From contig UCMW01000023.1 in NCBI GenBank assembly GCA_900473745.1, positions 1 through 61,209 on the forward strand: a DNA stretch of 61,209 nt, given 5' to 3'. Each line of letters begins with the position of its first letter. Within the stretch, counting starts at the first letter, position 1. This document shows, piece after piece, positions 17,035-26,281 of the stretch. The position numbers were made by a program, and so were the translations under genes. Below the pieces are notes generated by a model. It did not search any database. It saw only the letters and a program-made list of their open reading frames with translations, and was not told where the DNA came from. This stretch comes from Hyphomicrobiales bacterium (lineage in GTDB: Bacteria > Pseudomonadota > Alphaproteobacteria > Rhizobiales > Rhizobiaceae).

Positions 17035-17943
17035 ATGGATATGCAGGTGAGCTTTCTGGACCGCCTCTTCGACAGCGGCCTCCTCATCGACACCGGCGTC
17101 GACGGCCTCTATGGCCGCAGCGGCCAGTTCGAGGATGTCATCGCTGCCTTCGAACGCCTGATCGACAGGATCGGCGGCGCCGATGGCGCCGAAGCGATCC
17201 GCTTCCCGCCCGGCATGAACCGCGCCTATTTCGAAACCAGTGGCTACATGAAGAGCTTCCCGCAGCTCGCTGGCACCGTTCATTCCTTCTGCGGCAACGA
17301 CCACGACCACCTGAGCCTGCTCCAGTGCATGGAAGAGGGCAAGGACTGGACGAAGGAGCAGAAGGCGACCGACATCGCCCTCACGCCAGCCGCCTGTTAT
17401 CCGCTCTATCCTACCGTCGCCAAGCGCGGCCCGATCTCGATGGAAGGCGGTCTTTTCGACCTGCAGTCCTATTGTTTCAGACATGAACCGTCGAAGGATC
17501 CGGCCCGCCAGCAGTTGTTCCGCATGCGCGAATATGTCTGCATGGGCACCGAAGCTCATGTGACTACGTTCCGCCAGACCTGGATGGATCGTGGCGTCGA
17601 GATGATGAAGTCGATCGGCCTCGATGTCGAGATCGATGTGGCAAACGACCCCTTCTTCGGCCGAGCCGGCAGGCTGCTTGCCAACAACCAGCGCGACGAG
17701 AATCTGAAGTTCGAACTCCTGATCCCGGTGACGTCACAAACCTGCAAGACGGCCTGCATGAGCTTCAACTACCACCAGGACGCCTTCGGCCAGAAATGGG
17801 GTCTGAACCTCGCTGACGGCTCGATCGCCCACACCGCCTGTGTCGGCTTCGGTCTGGAGCGCATCGCGCTCGCCCTCTTCGCCCAGCACGGTCTCGACGT
17901 CGCCGCTTGGCCGGATGCCGTGCGCAAGACGCTCTGGGGCTGA
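17035..17943 (+). CDS. Amino acid:[carrier protein] ligase (seryl-tRNA synthetase-like)
   Basis: A 302-residue class II synthetase core related to the atypical methanogen-type seryl-tRNA synthetase but lacking a tRNA-binding domain. Candidate zinc ligands Cys121, Glu166 and Cys269 have the Cys-Glu-Cys order and spacing of that family. Motif 2 lies around SYCFRHEPS and motif 3 in VGFGLERIALALF. Characterised homologues adenylate glycine or alanine and transfer it to the phosphopantetheine of the neighbouring carrier protein. It starts 4 nt after the flavoprotein gene. Its substrate here cannot be read reliably. Confidence 0.9.
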   Translation: MDMQVSFLDRLFDSGLLIDTGVDGLYGRSGQFEDVIAAFERLIDRIGGADGAEAIRFPPGMNRAYFETSGYMKSFPQLAGTVHSFCGNDHDHLSLLQCMEEGKDWTKEQKATDIALTPAACYPLYPTVAKRGPISMEGGLFDLQSYCFRHEPSKDPARQQLFRMREYVCMGTEAHVTTFRQTWMDRGVEMMKSIGLDVEIDVANDPFFGRAGRLLANNQRDENLKFELLIPVTSQTCKTACMSFNYHQDAFGQKWGLNLADGSIAHTACVGFGLERIALALFAQHGLDVAAWPDAVRKTLWG

Positions 17944-17950
17944 ACCGGCA

Positions 17951-18916
17951 ATGGCATCGGTCTTTCCCGGGCTCGACCCGGACAGCTACATTCCACATGC
18001 GCTCCACGATCAGGAGCGCATGTGGCCTGAAACCAACTGCTATGTCGATCTCTGGATCGAGGTGTTGGCGGCCTCGGGCTTACTGCCGGAAGCCATGCTC
18101 GGCTTCACGCTGACGCAGGATTTCGAAGGTGACCAGTTCACATTTTTCAAGGTGCCGCTCGAAGATCTCGAACAGCTCTACGACATCAGGGTGACCGAAC
18201 TCGCGATCTTCGACACGGTCGAGAGCCACGTCTCCGAGCAGATCGCCCGCAGCCGCCTCTGCCTCGTGGAAATGGACAGTTTCTTCATGCCAGATACGCA
18301 AGGTGTGGGCTATCGGCAGGAACATGGCAAGACGACGGTCGGCATCAATCGCCTCGACGTCAACGACCGGGTGATGGACTATTTCCACAACGGTGGCTTC
18401 TTTCGCCTGGAGGGAGCCGACTTCGACGGCGTCTTCCAGCACGATCTGCCTGAAGGCACACTTCCCTTCCTGCCCTATACTGAGTTCGCCAAATTCCCGC
18501 AGACGCAACCGTCGATCGCACACCAGCGGACAACGGCGGCCGCTCTTCTGCGCCGGCATTTCGCACGGCGACCCGACGAAAATCCGATCGCCGAATTCGC
18601 CTCCGTTTTTCCGAGACAAGTGGAGGCTGTCGCCGAACGCCCCTTCGGCTATTTTCACAAATACGCCTTCAACACGCTGCGCCAGTTCGGGGCCAATTTC
18701 GAGCTGCTGGCGAGCCACCTCGCCTGGCTCGACGAACCGGCTTACAGGTCAGCGAGCGGTGAAGCATTGAAGATCAGCGAATGCGCTAAGACGGTCCAGT
18801 TCCAGCTCGCCCGCGCCGTGACACGCAAGAAATTCGATCCCTTGGCGACGGCTCTCGATCCTGCCATTGCGGCCTGGGACGGGCTAATGGATGATCTGAG
18901 CCAAAGGCTGACGTGA
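17951..18916 (+). CDS. DUF1839 family protein
   Basis: A 321-residue soluble protein of unknown function, recognised as the DUF1839 family that accompanies carrier-protein ligases. Segments such as CYVDLWIEVL, FEGDQFTFFKVP and EMDSFFMPDT stand out; the last could hold acidic or metal-binding residues, but no catalytic signature is clear. The ATG at 17951, 7 nt after the ligase stop, is chosen over an in-frame start inside the ligase gene. Its position suggests it takes the aminoacyl group from the carrier or acts on the product; that is speculation. Confidence 0.75.
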   Translation: MASVFPGLDPDSYIPHALHDQERMWPETNCYVDLWIEVLAASGLLPEAMLGFTLTQDFEGDQFTFFKVPLEDLEQLYDIRVTELAIFDTVESHVSEQIARSRLCLVEMDSFFMPDTQGVGYRQEHGKTTVGINRLDVNDRVMDYFHNGGFFRLEGADFDGVFQHDLPEGTLPFLPYTEFAKFPQTQPSIAHQRTTAAALLRRHFARRPDENPIAEFASVFPRQVEAVAERPFGYFHKYAFNTLRQFGANFELLASHLAWLDEPAYRSASGEALKISECAKTVQFQLARAVTRKKFDPLATALDPAIAAWDGLMDDLSQRLT

Positions 18917-18927
18917 AGGACGAGACG

Positions 18928-21396
18928 ATGACGGGGACGATCTATCTGGGGGCGGACATCCGTCCCCTGGAGCAGGGCTGGACCCTTCTGATGACCGAGG
19001 CAGGCCGCTATCGTGAGCCGGCCAATCTGCCCCAAACCGCCTTCAACATTTCCGCCCTCGTACCTGGGACCGTCGCCGCAGCACTGACCGAGGCCGGCCT
19101 CTTCGATCCGGCCCATCCGAGCCCTTTGCATGACAAGGACGTCTGGTATCGGAGGTCGCTTGCCGGCGAGATGCCGGGACCAGCCGTAGTCCGCTTCGAA
19201 GGCCTCGCGACCATTGCCGAAATCTTCGTCAACGGTACTTTGGCGCATACGTGCGAAAGCATGTTCGAACCGGTCGACCTTGCGCTCGATCTCTCGGGCC
19301 AAGACGAACTGGCGATCTGTTTCCGGGCGCTCCAGCCCCATCTCGACAGGAAGGGGCCGAGGGCCCGCTGGCGACCGCAGATGATCGATCAGCAGGGGCT
19401 TCGCCTCGCAAGGACAACTCTTCTCGGCCACATGCCCGGCTGGTGCCCCGAAATCCATCCCGTCGGACCGTACCGCCCGATCTCCCTAATCCGACCATCC
19501 CATGACATCGTCTCCGGGCTGCGCATCAACGCCGATCTCGACGAATTCGGCACCGGACACCTCTCCGTCGAACTTCAGGCAGACTCCGACGCCGAAATGG
19601 CGGTCCTCTGCTGTGGGCGTACGGGGAAGTTCAAGAAGGCATCGAACGGGCGCTTGAATGCAAAGCTCGAATTGCCGGCTATCGCCGCCTGGTGGCCGCG
19701 GACGCATGGCGACCCCATCCTTCACGATGTCACGCTCGCGATCGACGGACGCATCCATACACTGGGCCTCGTCGGTTTCCGTCGCATCGAAGTGGACCAC
19801 GACGAAGACGGCAAAGGCTTCGGGCTGAAGGTCAACGGCGTGCCCATCTTCTGCCGCGGCGCCGTCTGGACCAATGCCGACATCCTGCGGCTGCCGGGCA
19901 CGGCCGAAGCCTATGCCCCCTGGCTCGCGTTGGCTGCCGAAGCGAATATGAACATGATCCGCATCGGCGGGACCATGACCTATGAGAGCGCAGATTTCTT
20001 CCGCCTCTGCGACCGTTTGGGCATCATGGTCTGGCAGGACCTGATGTTCGCAAACTTCGACTATCCCGCCTCCGATGAAGAGTTTTCCAGACGGGCGGTG
20101 GCCGAGGTCGAGACTTTCCTCGCAGGTCTGCAGGGTCACCCGTCTTTGGTCATCGTTGCCGGCGGCAGCGAAGTCTTTCAGCAGGGCGCCATGCTCGGCC
20201 TTCCCGAACGCATCTGGAAATCCGAGTTCTTCACCGAGACGCTGGCGCAGACCGTGATGGATCATCGCCCGGACGTCGCCTATGTTCCGAACTCGCCTTA
20301 TGGCGGAAGCATGCCATTTGTGCCCAACGAAGGCGTGACCCATTACTATGGCGTCGGTGCCTATCAGCGTCCCCTCGAAGACGCCCGCCGGGCGAATGTC
20401 CGCTTTGCCGCCGAATGCCTGGCCTTCGCCCATGTCCCGCAACAGAGAACGCTCGACACGCAACTGGCGGTGCCCGCAGTACACGACCCCCGCTGGAAGG
20501 CACGTGTCCCGCGCGATCGGGGCGCCTCCTGGGATTTCGAGGACGTGCGCGACCACTATCTGGCAGCACTCTACACAATCGATCCAGCACGACTACGCCG
20601 GGAAGATCCTTCAGCCTATCTCGACCACGCTCGCGCGACCACGGCGGAGGTCGTCACGGAAACCTTTGCGGAATGGCGCAGAAGCGGATCCTCTTGCCGC
20701 GGCGGCCTCACATGGACTTTCCAGGATCTTGAGGCAGGCCCCGGATGGGGGGTCATCGATTCAACCGGCGAGCCGAAATCCGTATGGTATGCGTTGAAGC
20801 GCGCCTTCCGCCCGATCCAGGTCCTGCTGACGGATGAGGGGACCAACGGACTGGACATCCACCTCGTCAACGAGACTGCGACAAGTCAGAACATGACGCT
20901 TGAGATTGCCTGCCTTAGGGATGGTGCCCAGCCGGTGGTGTCTGCAAGCAGGCCCCTCTCGCTCGATGCCCGATCGGCCCATCGCGTACCAGCCACAGAC
21001 CTGTTTGGGGCCTTCTTCGATACCACCTATGCCTACCGTTTTGGTCCACCGTCACATGATGTCACTGTGGCGAGGCTCGTTGACACCGATGAGGCTGTCA
21101 TAGCCGAAGCGTTTCATTTTCCTCAGGGCCGCAAGACCTCCAAGCATGCCTCGAAGGTGGATCACGCTTTCCATCAGGTCGACGGCACCTGGTGGCTTGA
21201 ATTGACTGCCAGCCAGTTTGCGCAGTCGGTCCATATCGACTTCGAGCATTTTCTCACCGAAGATGACTGGTTCCATCTTGCGCCAGGGCGCGGCAAGCGT
21301 ATTCGGCTCTCTCCGCGAGAGAACGTGCTCCCGGGACAAAAGCCTCATGGCACCCTGAGTCACCTCGGGACCAGCAACATCCAGACCCTGTCCTGA
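18928..21396 (+). CDS. Glycoside hydrolase family 2, beta-mannosidase-like
   Basis: An 822-residue cytoplasmic-looking glycosidase with the GH2 plan: N-terminal jelly-roll (about 1-160), an immunoglobulin-like domain, a TIM barrel (about 300-600) and C-terminal beta domains. The barrel contains WQDLMFANFDYP and a GGSE segment where mannosidases have GNNE, making that glutamate the candidate acid/base. No signal peptide is present. The ATG at 18928 has AAGGA 7 nt upstream; a GTG at 18913 overlaps the DUF1839 stop. Translational linkage with the carrier-protein genes is unexpected for a simple degradative enzyme. Confidence 0.8.
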   Translation: MTGTIYLGADIRPLEQGWTLLMTEAGRYREPANLPQTAFNISALVPGTVAAALTEAGLFDPAHPSPLHDKDVWYRRSLAGEMPGPAVVRFEGLATIAEIFVNGTLAHTCESMFEPVDLALDLSGQDELAICFRALQPHLDRKGPRARWRPQMIDQQGLRLARTTLLGHMPGWCPEIHPVGPYRPISLIRPSHDIVSGLRINADLDEFGTGHLSVELQADSDAEMAVLCCGRTGKFKKASNGRLNAKLELPAIAAWWPRTHGDPILHDVTLAIDGRIHTLGLVGFRRIEVDHDEDGKGFGLKVNGVPIFCRGAVWTNADILRLPGTAEAYAPWLALAAEANMNMIRIGGTMTYESADFFRLCDRLGIMVWQDLMFANFDYPASDEEFSRRAVAEVETFLAGLQGHPSLVIVAGGSEVFQQGAMLGLPERIWKSEFFTETLAQTVMDHRPDVAYVPNSPYGGSMPFVPNEGVTHYYGVGAYQRPLEDARRANVRFAAECLAFAHVPQQRTLDTQLAVPAVHDPRWKARVPRDRGASWDFEDVRDHYLAALYTIDPARLRREDPSAYLDHARATTAEVVTETFAEWRRSGSSCRGGLTWTFQDLEAGPGWGVIDSTGEPKSVWYALKRAFRPIQVLLTDEGTNGLDIHLVNETATSQNMTLEIACLRDGAQPVVSASRPLSLDARSAHRVPATDLFGAFFDTTYAYRFGPPSHDVTVARLVDTDEAVIAEAFHFPQGRKTSKHASKVDHAFHQVDGTWWLELTASQFAQSVHIDFEHFLTEDDWFHLAPGRGKRIRLSPRENVLPGQKPHGTLSHLGTSNIQTLS

Positions 21397-21424
21397 GCTC
21401 ACCGAGCCCGTTGTCTATCGGGGA

Positions 21425-22549
21425 TCAGGCAGAGCCCGGCGCGTGGAACAGCCGGTCGACGACGTCTTCCCAAGTGAGGATATCGGACGTATCGATGGTC
21501 AGGTGGTCCATGCTCTTGGCGCGCTCGAATGCCGCCCGAATGGAATTCTGATCGTCCGGCTCATAGGCACAGACATTGTCCCGGCCAGCAGCCGCAAAGC
21601 GCGGAGCGACGATCGGCAGGTGGCAATAGCTGTATTGGATCATCTTCAGGCTAGACTGGCTGAGATAATCGGCCCCGGCACCGGCCCTGTAGGGTGCAAT
21701 ACCGATATCAGCGAACTTGATGAACGGCACAATCATGCCGAAGGACACTTCGCCATGGACGATGATATTGGCCCTCGGCTGTGACGGAAGCGCCTTCTTG
21801 CCGAAGAGGTGGAAGGTCCAGTCCGGGTTTGCAGCTGCAAGCGTCTCGATCATCCCGGCATCGAACATCATGTCACCGACGCTGATTGCATGACGCGGGC
21901 CTTCATAGGGGCTGGTGGCCGCAGCATCGAACAGCCCCTTGCTAATCCCGTGCGGAACGAAGACGACGCGATCCTGAGCCGCAAAATCGGCGCGCATCGC
22001 CTCCGCCATGATCCTGATCTGGTCGTAGAGCTGCAGGGTGGCGTTCAACTCCTTGGTGATGCACGGATGGACCCTGATCGTCTCCAGCCGGTCCGCCGCA
22101 TGATAGATGAACTTGGCCTGTGGCGCATGGCGACGCAGGTAGCGCGTCAGCAGCGGTGAAGGCCCGCTTTCGATGACGATATGGGAATAGTCAGACAAGC
22201 GCTCGATGACGGCCTTCGGCAGGAAAGATCCATAACGACGATAGAGAGGTGCCACGACCGCGTTCAGCCAGCCATATCGCAGATTGATCGGGTGGAAGGG
22301 TGCGAACCAGACGAACTCCTGCAGACGCTCGTCCAGCCGGAACCACGCATTGATGGGACGTGTCCGCGCATGCTGGTAGCGCCCGTCACGGACGAAGCGG
22401 CTGAGCGGACTGAGGCGGCAGATCAGAAAATCGACCTCCGCCCCCTCCTCGCGCAGTTGATCCGACATGAAGTGGAGATCGACGCGGCGCGGGGCATCCG
22501 CGAAGTGATGGCCTGAAACGACCAATATCCGTTTGGAAACCGACTTCAT
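21425..22549 (-). CDS. Glycosyltransferase, GT-B fold, GumK-like
   Basis: A 374-residue glycosyltransferase. The N terminus RILVVSGHHFADAPRRVDLH resembles GumK-type glucuronosyltransferases, which add glucuronate to membrane-linked exopolysaccharide intermediates; the C-terminal half has GISVGDMMF-like and IAPY segments of a nucleotide-sugar-binding Rossmann domain. It overlaps the upstream glycosyltransferase gene by 4 nt, so translation is coupled. It meets the GH2 gene tail to tail, 28 nt away. Family placement is moderate, and the donor sugar is not determined. Confidence 0.68.
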   Translation of the reverse strand: MKSVSKRILVVSGHHFADAPRRVDLHFMSDQLREEGAEVDFLICRLSPLSRFVRDGRYQHARTRPINAWFRLDERLQEFVWFAPFHPINLRYGWLNAVVAPLYRRYGSFLPKAVIERLSDYSHIVIESGPSPLLTRYLRRHAPQAKFIYHAADRLETIRVHPCITKELNATLQLYDQIRIMAEAMRADFAAQDRVVFVPHGISKGLFDAAATSPYEGPRHAISVGDMMFDAGMIETLAAANPDWTFHLFGKKALPSQPRANIIVHGEVSFGMIVPFIKFADIGIAPYRAGAGADYLSQSSLKMIQYSYCHLPIVAPRFAAAGRDNVCAYEPDDQNSIRAAFERAKSMDHLTIDTSDILTWEDVVDRLFHAPGSA

Positions 22550-23733
22550 AAGGCTGGTACCTCTTGCAGGCGGGATCCGAGGACTTCCCGATAAAGCGCT
22601 ACATGCCGGTCGCAGACGTCCGACCAGCCGTGCTGCGAAGCTGCCACCATCATGTCCGAGCGAAGATGGGGTGAAGACGCCAACGCCTGATAGGCCTCCT
22701 CAATCGTCCGTGCAGCAGCATCGGCGCGGGAGAAATCGGTGACGGCGATCTCGGAATGGCGGGCTGCGAGCGCCTGATAGGCGTCGTTGCAATGGAGGAC
22801 CGGCACGAGCCCGGCACTCATCGCTTCGACCGCCACCAGCCCGAAGCCCTCATATTCCGATGCGGATACGAAGAGCGACGAGCGCGCCAACACTTCGCGC
22901 ACCTCGGCATCGGAGACGCCCACATGGAGGTGGACGTCTTCCTCAAGTCGGCGCACCGCGATTGCAGCCCGAAGATCCGCCTCCGTCTGGTCGGACGGCG
23001 AACCGATAACGTCCAGATGCCAGCCAACTGACAGCTGTTTCAATGTGGCCATGGCATCGAGCAGGCGATCGAGCCGCTTGTTGACGGAAAACCGACCGAT
23101 CGTCACCATACGTCGCACGGGTCGCTCACTGCCGAGCGCTGAGAACTTATCGATATCAACACCGTTTTCGATCAATCGCGCCCTGTTACCGGCAATTGGT
23201 GCGAACATCCGGTGGTCCGACTGGCTGCAACAGACGAGCGCGTCATAAGCGAGCGCAGAGGCGCGGGTCGTGGTCTGGAACCAGAGTTTCTTGATGGCTG
23301 CATGGTTCCTCGTGTGGAAGAACCCACCATGCGTCGTGGCGACCAGCGGCTTGCGATGAAAAGGTCGTGTCCAGGCAAGCGCGTCGTAGAAGAAATCGAT
23401 GCCATGCACATGAACGAGATCCGCATCGGAGATATGCCGGAAAACTGCAGGCGCCAGAGGATAACGGCTGCTGCCCCGCCAGGGGATCCTCACGACCTCG
23501 ACTCCGTCGATCATCTCGCGCGAAGGCAAGACTTCATCGGGAGCGCGAAATAACCGGTCGAGCGTAACAACCCGCACTGCGAACCCGCGGGAAGCAAGGG
23601 AGCGACTGAGATTAGAGACGACGTCTTCCAGGCCGCCGCGGCTTGGCGCGTATTGGCGAACGATCTGGACGATCCGCGCGCCCTTGGCCAAGCCTGTCAC
23701 GGCACTCGGCCCTGACGCAGTCGTGCTCTCCAT
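22546..23733 (-). CDS. Glycosyltransferase family 4
   Basis: A 395-residue retaining GT-B glycosyltransferase. The N-terminal QYAPSRGGLEDVVSNLSRSL loop is the acceptor-side signature of GT4 enzymes, and the C-terminal SASEYEGFGLVAVEAMSAG holds the EX7E motif for nucleotide-sugar phosphates. It is followed by the GumK-like gene with a 4-nt overlap and preceded, in the same direction, by a secreted GH5 gene 141 nt upstream. The set suggests assembly of an extracellular or surface glycan. Confidence 0.88.
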   Translation of the reverse strand: MESTTASGPSAVTGLAKGARIVQIVRQYAPSRGGLEDVVSNLSRSLASRGFAVRVVTLDRLFRAPDEVLPSREMIDGVEVVRIPWRGSSRYPLAPAVFRHISDADLVHVHGIDFFYDALAWTRPFHRKPLVATTHGGFFHTRNHAAIKKLWFQTTTRASALAYDALVCCSQSDHRMFAPIAGNRARLIENGVDIDKFSALGSERPVRRMVTIGRFSVNKRLDRLLDAMATLKQLSVGWHLDVIGSPSDQTEADLRAAIAVRRLEEDVHLHVGVSDAEVREVLARSSLFVSASEYEGFGLVAVEAMSAGLVPVLHCNDAYQALAARHSEIAVTDFSRADAAARTIEEAYQALASSPHLRSDMMVAASQHGWSDVCDRHVALYREVLGSRLQEVPAL

Positions 23734-23874
23734 GCCGCACCTTCGTGTTGGATGGTTCAGTCGGTCTTTCGCCCTGCCTAACCGAAAAGCGTTAAGGTCG
23801 CGTTTTCGGGCCCAAGTGAAGTCTTCACCTTCGCAAGGTTGTTAAGGGTGCGGACTAGATCGCCGCTCTCGACC

Positions 23875-24963
23875 TCACGGGCCGAGCGCCGGGCAGCTCG
23901 ATGCCGCAGGCGAAAAGTCTGTGAGGGCCCGTGACAAACCCCGAAGCTGCGGTCGATCGCCCGCTGCCGTCGGCTGGATGTTCAAGGCCTCTTCTTCCGG
24001 CCACCAGTCTCCAGCGGCCCAGTAGGCCCAACCGATCCAGACATCGCGGTCGCGCTCAACGACACTGACCATGCGTTCGAGGGCCTGAATGCAGGCCTCT
24101 TCCTTCGGCACGCCGAATTCGCCGAGATAGCCGCGCTTGCCGTTGTCGCGCAGCCATTGTGAATAGTTTTCGATCGCAGCGACGGCGTCATCCGCCCGGC
24201 TGCAATTGTCCTTGGTGCCGGAAAAATCATCGTCGAAGTACTGGTGCACCTCGAAGGCGTAATGGTCGAGCGGATCCTTGACCCCGAGCATGACGGTGCC
24301 ATTGGCGCCGCCATAACCGTCACCGGTCCAGCTATGCGCTCCCGACCAGGCATTTCCCGGAACGAGGATGAGATTGCGAGCACCGGCGCCACGGATGGCG
24401 GCGATCGCGGCATTGGCGCCGCTCAGCCATTGCTCTGTCGGCATGGAATGCGGCTCGTTCATCAGCCCGAAGACGACACCATCCTGATTGCCGAAAGCCA
24501 GCGCCAACTCGCTCCAGAATTTCGCGAAGGCCTCAAAAGGCACCGCCGGCGAGCCGATCAGTTCTCCACGATACCGGGCATAATTGTGCGGATCGAGAAC
24601 CACGGTCAGCCCCGCCGCGCGCAGACGCACGACCGTGTCGTTAAGCCGATCGAATTCCGCAGGGTCGAAGTCCGCGCCTAGCGACGTTTGCAGGCGAGAC
24701 CAGGAAAAAGGCAGCCGCACGGAGTTGAACCCCTTGGCGGCGAAATAGGCGATCGTCTCGTCGGTCGGATAGGTGTAGGCCGTGCCATAGACACCGTCCT
24801 CCTCACCGAACTCCGCGCCTGCAAGATTGACGCCACGCAGGCAAGCCCCGCTCGCCAGCACGGATTGCGACGTCATCGCAAGCAGCCCGAGTGCGACACC
24901 GGAGGTCCGTACCAGATCGACCAGAGTGCTTTTGCCGTTGGGGAATTTCATTCGCAATGCCAT
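23875..24963 (-). CDS. Secreted glycoside hydrolase family 5 (endoglucanase-like)
   Basis: A 362-residue GH5 TIM-barrel glycosidase with an N-terminal Sec signal peptide (hydrophobic core VALGLLAMTSQ, probable cleavage after VLASG). The acid/base is Glu170 (GLMNEPHS) and the nucleophile Glu282 (YLGEFGV). The ATG at 24963 gives the signal peptide; an upstream extension of about 79 residues looks non-coding. Rhizobial GH5 enzymes often trim cellulose or other beta-glucans next to their biosynthetic genes, which fits the two glycosyltransferases downstream. Confidence 0.88.
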   Translation of the reverse strand: MALRMKFPNGKSTLVDLVRTSGVALGLLAMTSQSVLASGACLRGVNLAGAEFGEEDGVYGTAYTYPTDETIAYFAAKGFNSVRLPFSWSRLQTSLGADFDPAEFDRLNDTVVRLRAAGLTVVLDPHNYARYRGELIGSPAVPFEAFAKFWSELALAFGNQDGVVFGLMNEPHSMPTEQWLSGANAAIAAIRGAGARNLILVPGNAWSGAHSWTGDGYGGANGTVMLGVKDPLDHYAFEVHQYFDDDFSGTKDNCSRADDAVAAIENYSQWLRDNGKRGYLGEFGVPKEEACIQALERMVSVVERDRDVWIGWAYWAAGDWWPEEEALNIQPTAAGDRPQLRGLSRALTDFSPAASSCPALGP

Positions 24964-25279
24964 GACGATCTCGGTCCGGAGCTGAGTTGCGCGCAGGTTA
25001 TTGGTGCTTCGACAAAGGTCAATGCCAAGGATAGGGGGATCCGATGTTTTGTCCATTACGGACATGGCGACGGCGAAGATGCGCCTTCGAAAGGCGCAAT
25101 AGGAACGAGGTTTTGCATTTCCTGCCCTAATCTCTGCCCATCGCGAAGAAAGGACGGCACTCACGCTCAACGGCCCTCTCTTCGCAAGGGCAACAATCAC
25201 AATTCGGCGCGCGCTTCCGATCGCGCCGGAGATGCGATAGAGACACGCGGCCGCACCCGCCGAGGAGATGATAGAACCG
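24964..25279. other. Divergent intergenic region, GH5 / purU
   Basis: About 316 nt without a convincing gene. It must hold the promoters of the GH5 gene (leftward) and purU (rightward). I see no riboswitch, RNA gene or strong repeat in it. Confidence 0.5.
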
Positions 25280-26164
25280 ATGACGAGCTATGTATTGACC
25301 GTATCCTGCCAGTCGACCCGCGGCATCGTGGCTGCGATTTCGGGATATCTCGCAGAGCAGGGTTGCAACATCGTCGACTCATCCCAGTTCGACGATCTTC
25401 ACACCGGCCAGTTCTTCATGCGTGTGTCCTTCATCTCGGAGGAGGGCATCGCTGAAGCGAAGCTGGAAAAGGGCTTTGTTCCCGTCGCCGAGAAATTCGG
25501 CATGAACTGGGAACTGCATGATGCCGCCAAGCGCCTGAAAGTGTTGCTGATGGTCTCGCGCTTCGGCCACTGCCTGAACGACCTTCTCTACCGCTGGAAG
25601 ATCGGCGCACTGCCGATCGACATCGTCGGCGTCGTCTCCAATCATTTCGACTATCAGAAGGTCGTCGTCAATCACGACATCCCCTTCCACCACATTCCGG
25701 TGACCAAGGCCAACAAGCTCGAGGCCGAAGCCCGCATCATGGATCTCGTCGAGCAGACCGGTACCGAACTCATCGTGCTCGCCCGCTACATGCAGATCCT
25801 GTCCGACCAGATGTGCCAGAAGATGTCCGGCAAGATCATCAACATCCACCACTCCTTCCTGCCGAGCTTCAAGGGTGCGAACCCCTACAAGCAGGCTTTC
25901 GAGCGCGGCGTGAAGCTGATTGGGGCCACGGCCCATTACGTCACGGCCGATCTCGACGAAGGTCCGATCATCGAACAGGACGTCGCCCGCATCACCCATG
26001 CGCAGTCGGCTGACGACTATGTCTCGATCGGCCGCGATGTCGAAAGCCAGGTATTGGCGCGGGCGATCCACGCCCATATCCACCACCGCACCTTCATCAA
26101 TGGCAACCGTACGGTCGTCTTCCCGGCAAGCCCGGGCTCCTACGCCTCCGAGCGCATGGGATGA
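25280..26164 (+). CDS. purU: Formyltetrahydrofolate deformylase
   Basis: A 294-residue enzyme hydrolysing 10-formyltetrahydrofolate to formate and tetrahydrofolate, balancing one-carbon pools. An N-terminal ACT domain (about 1-80) is followed by a formyltransferase fold with the catalytic Asn-His-Asp set (VSNHFD, NIHHSFLPSFKG, DLDEGPII). The ATG at 25280 is preferred because GAGGAG lies about 12 nt upstream, whereas the in-frame ATG at 25268 abuts that site. It is monocistronic and ends in a strong terminator. Confidence 0.95.
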   Translation: MTSYVLTVSCQSTRGIVAAISGYLAEQGCNIVDSSQFDDLHTGQFFMRVSFISEEGIAEAKLEKGFVPVAEKFGMNWELHDAAKRLKVLLMVSRFGHCLNDLLYRWKIGALPIDIVGVVSNHFDYQKVVVNHDIPFHHIPVTKANKLEAEARIMDLVEQTGTELIVLARYMQILSDQMCQKMSGKIINIHHSFLPSFKGANPYKQAFERGVKLIGATAHYVTADLDEGPIIEQDVARITHAQSADDYVSIGRDVESQVLARAIHAHIHHRTFINGNRTVVFPASPGSYASERMG

Positions 26165-26171
26165 AAATGAA

Positions 26172-26206
26172 GTGGGCGCCGGAAACGGCGCCCACCGTCT
26201 TTTTCC
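26172..26206 (+). terminator. Intrinsic terminator of purU
   Basis: Perfect 10-bp stem GTGGGCGCCG (26172-26181) / CGGCGCCCAC (26186-26195) with a GAAA tetraloop, followed by CGTCTTTTTC. Confidence 0.93.
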
Positions 26207-26281
26207 TGCCTGCGACCTGCGGGATAGACGCCAAGCGACGCTCTGCTAATCTCCCGGCATGATTCCTCAGGGAGAACCCGT

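Noticed and set aside
17035..17943. Annotation of this gene as seryl-tRNA synthetase
   Set aside because: At 302 residues it lacks a tRNA-binding domain and is linked to a carrier protein gene; it is the ligase type.
24964..25200. N-terminal extension of the GH5 gene to 25200
   Set aside because: It would put about 79 unrelated residues ahead of a normal signal peptide.
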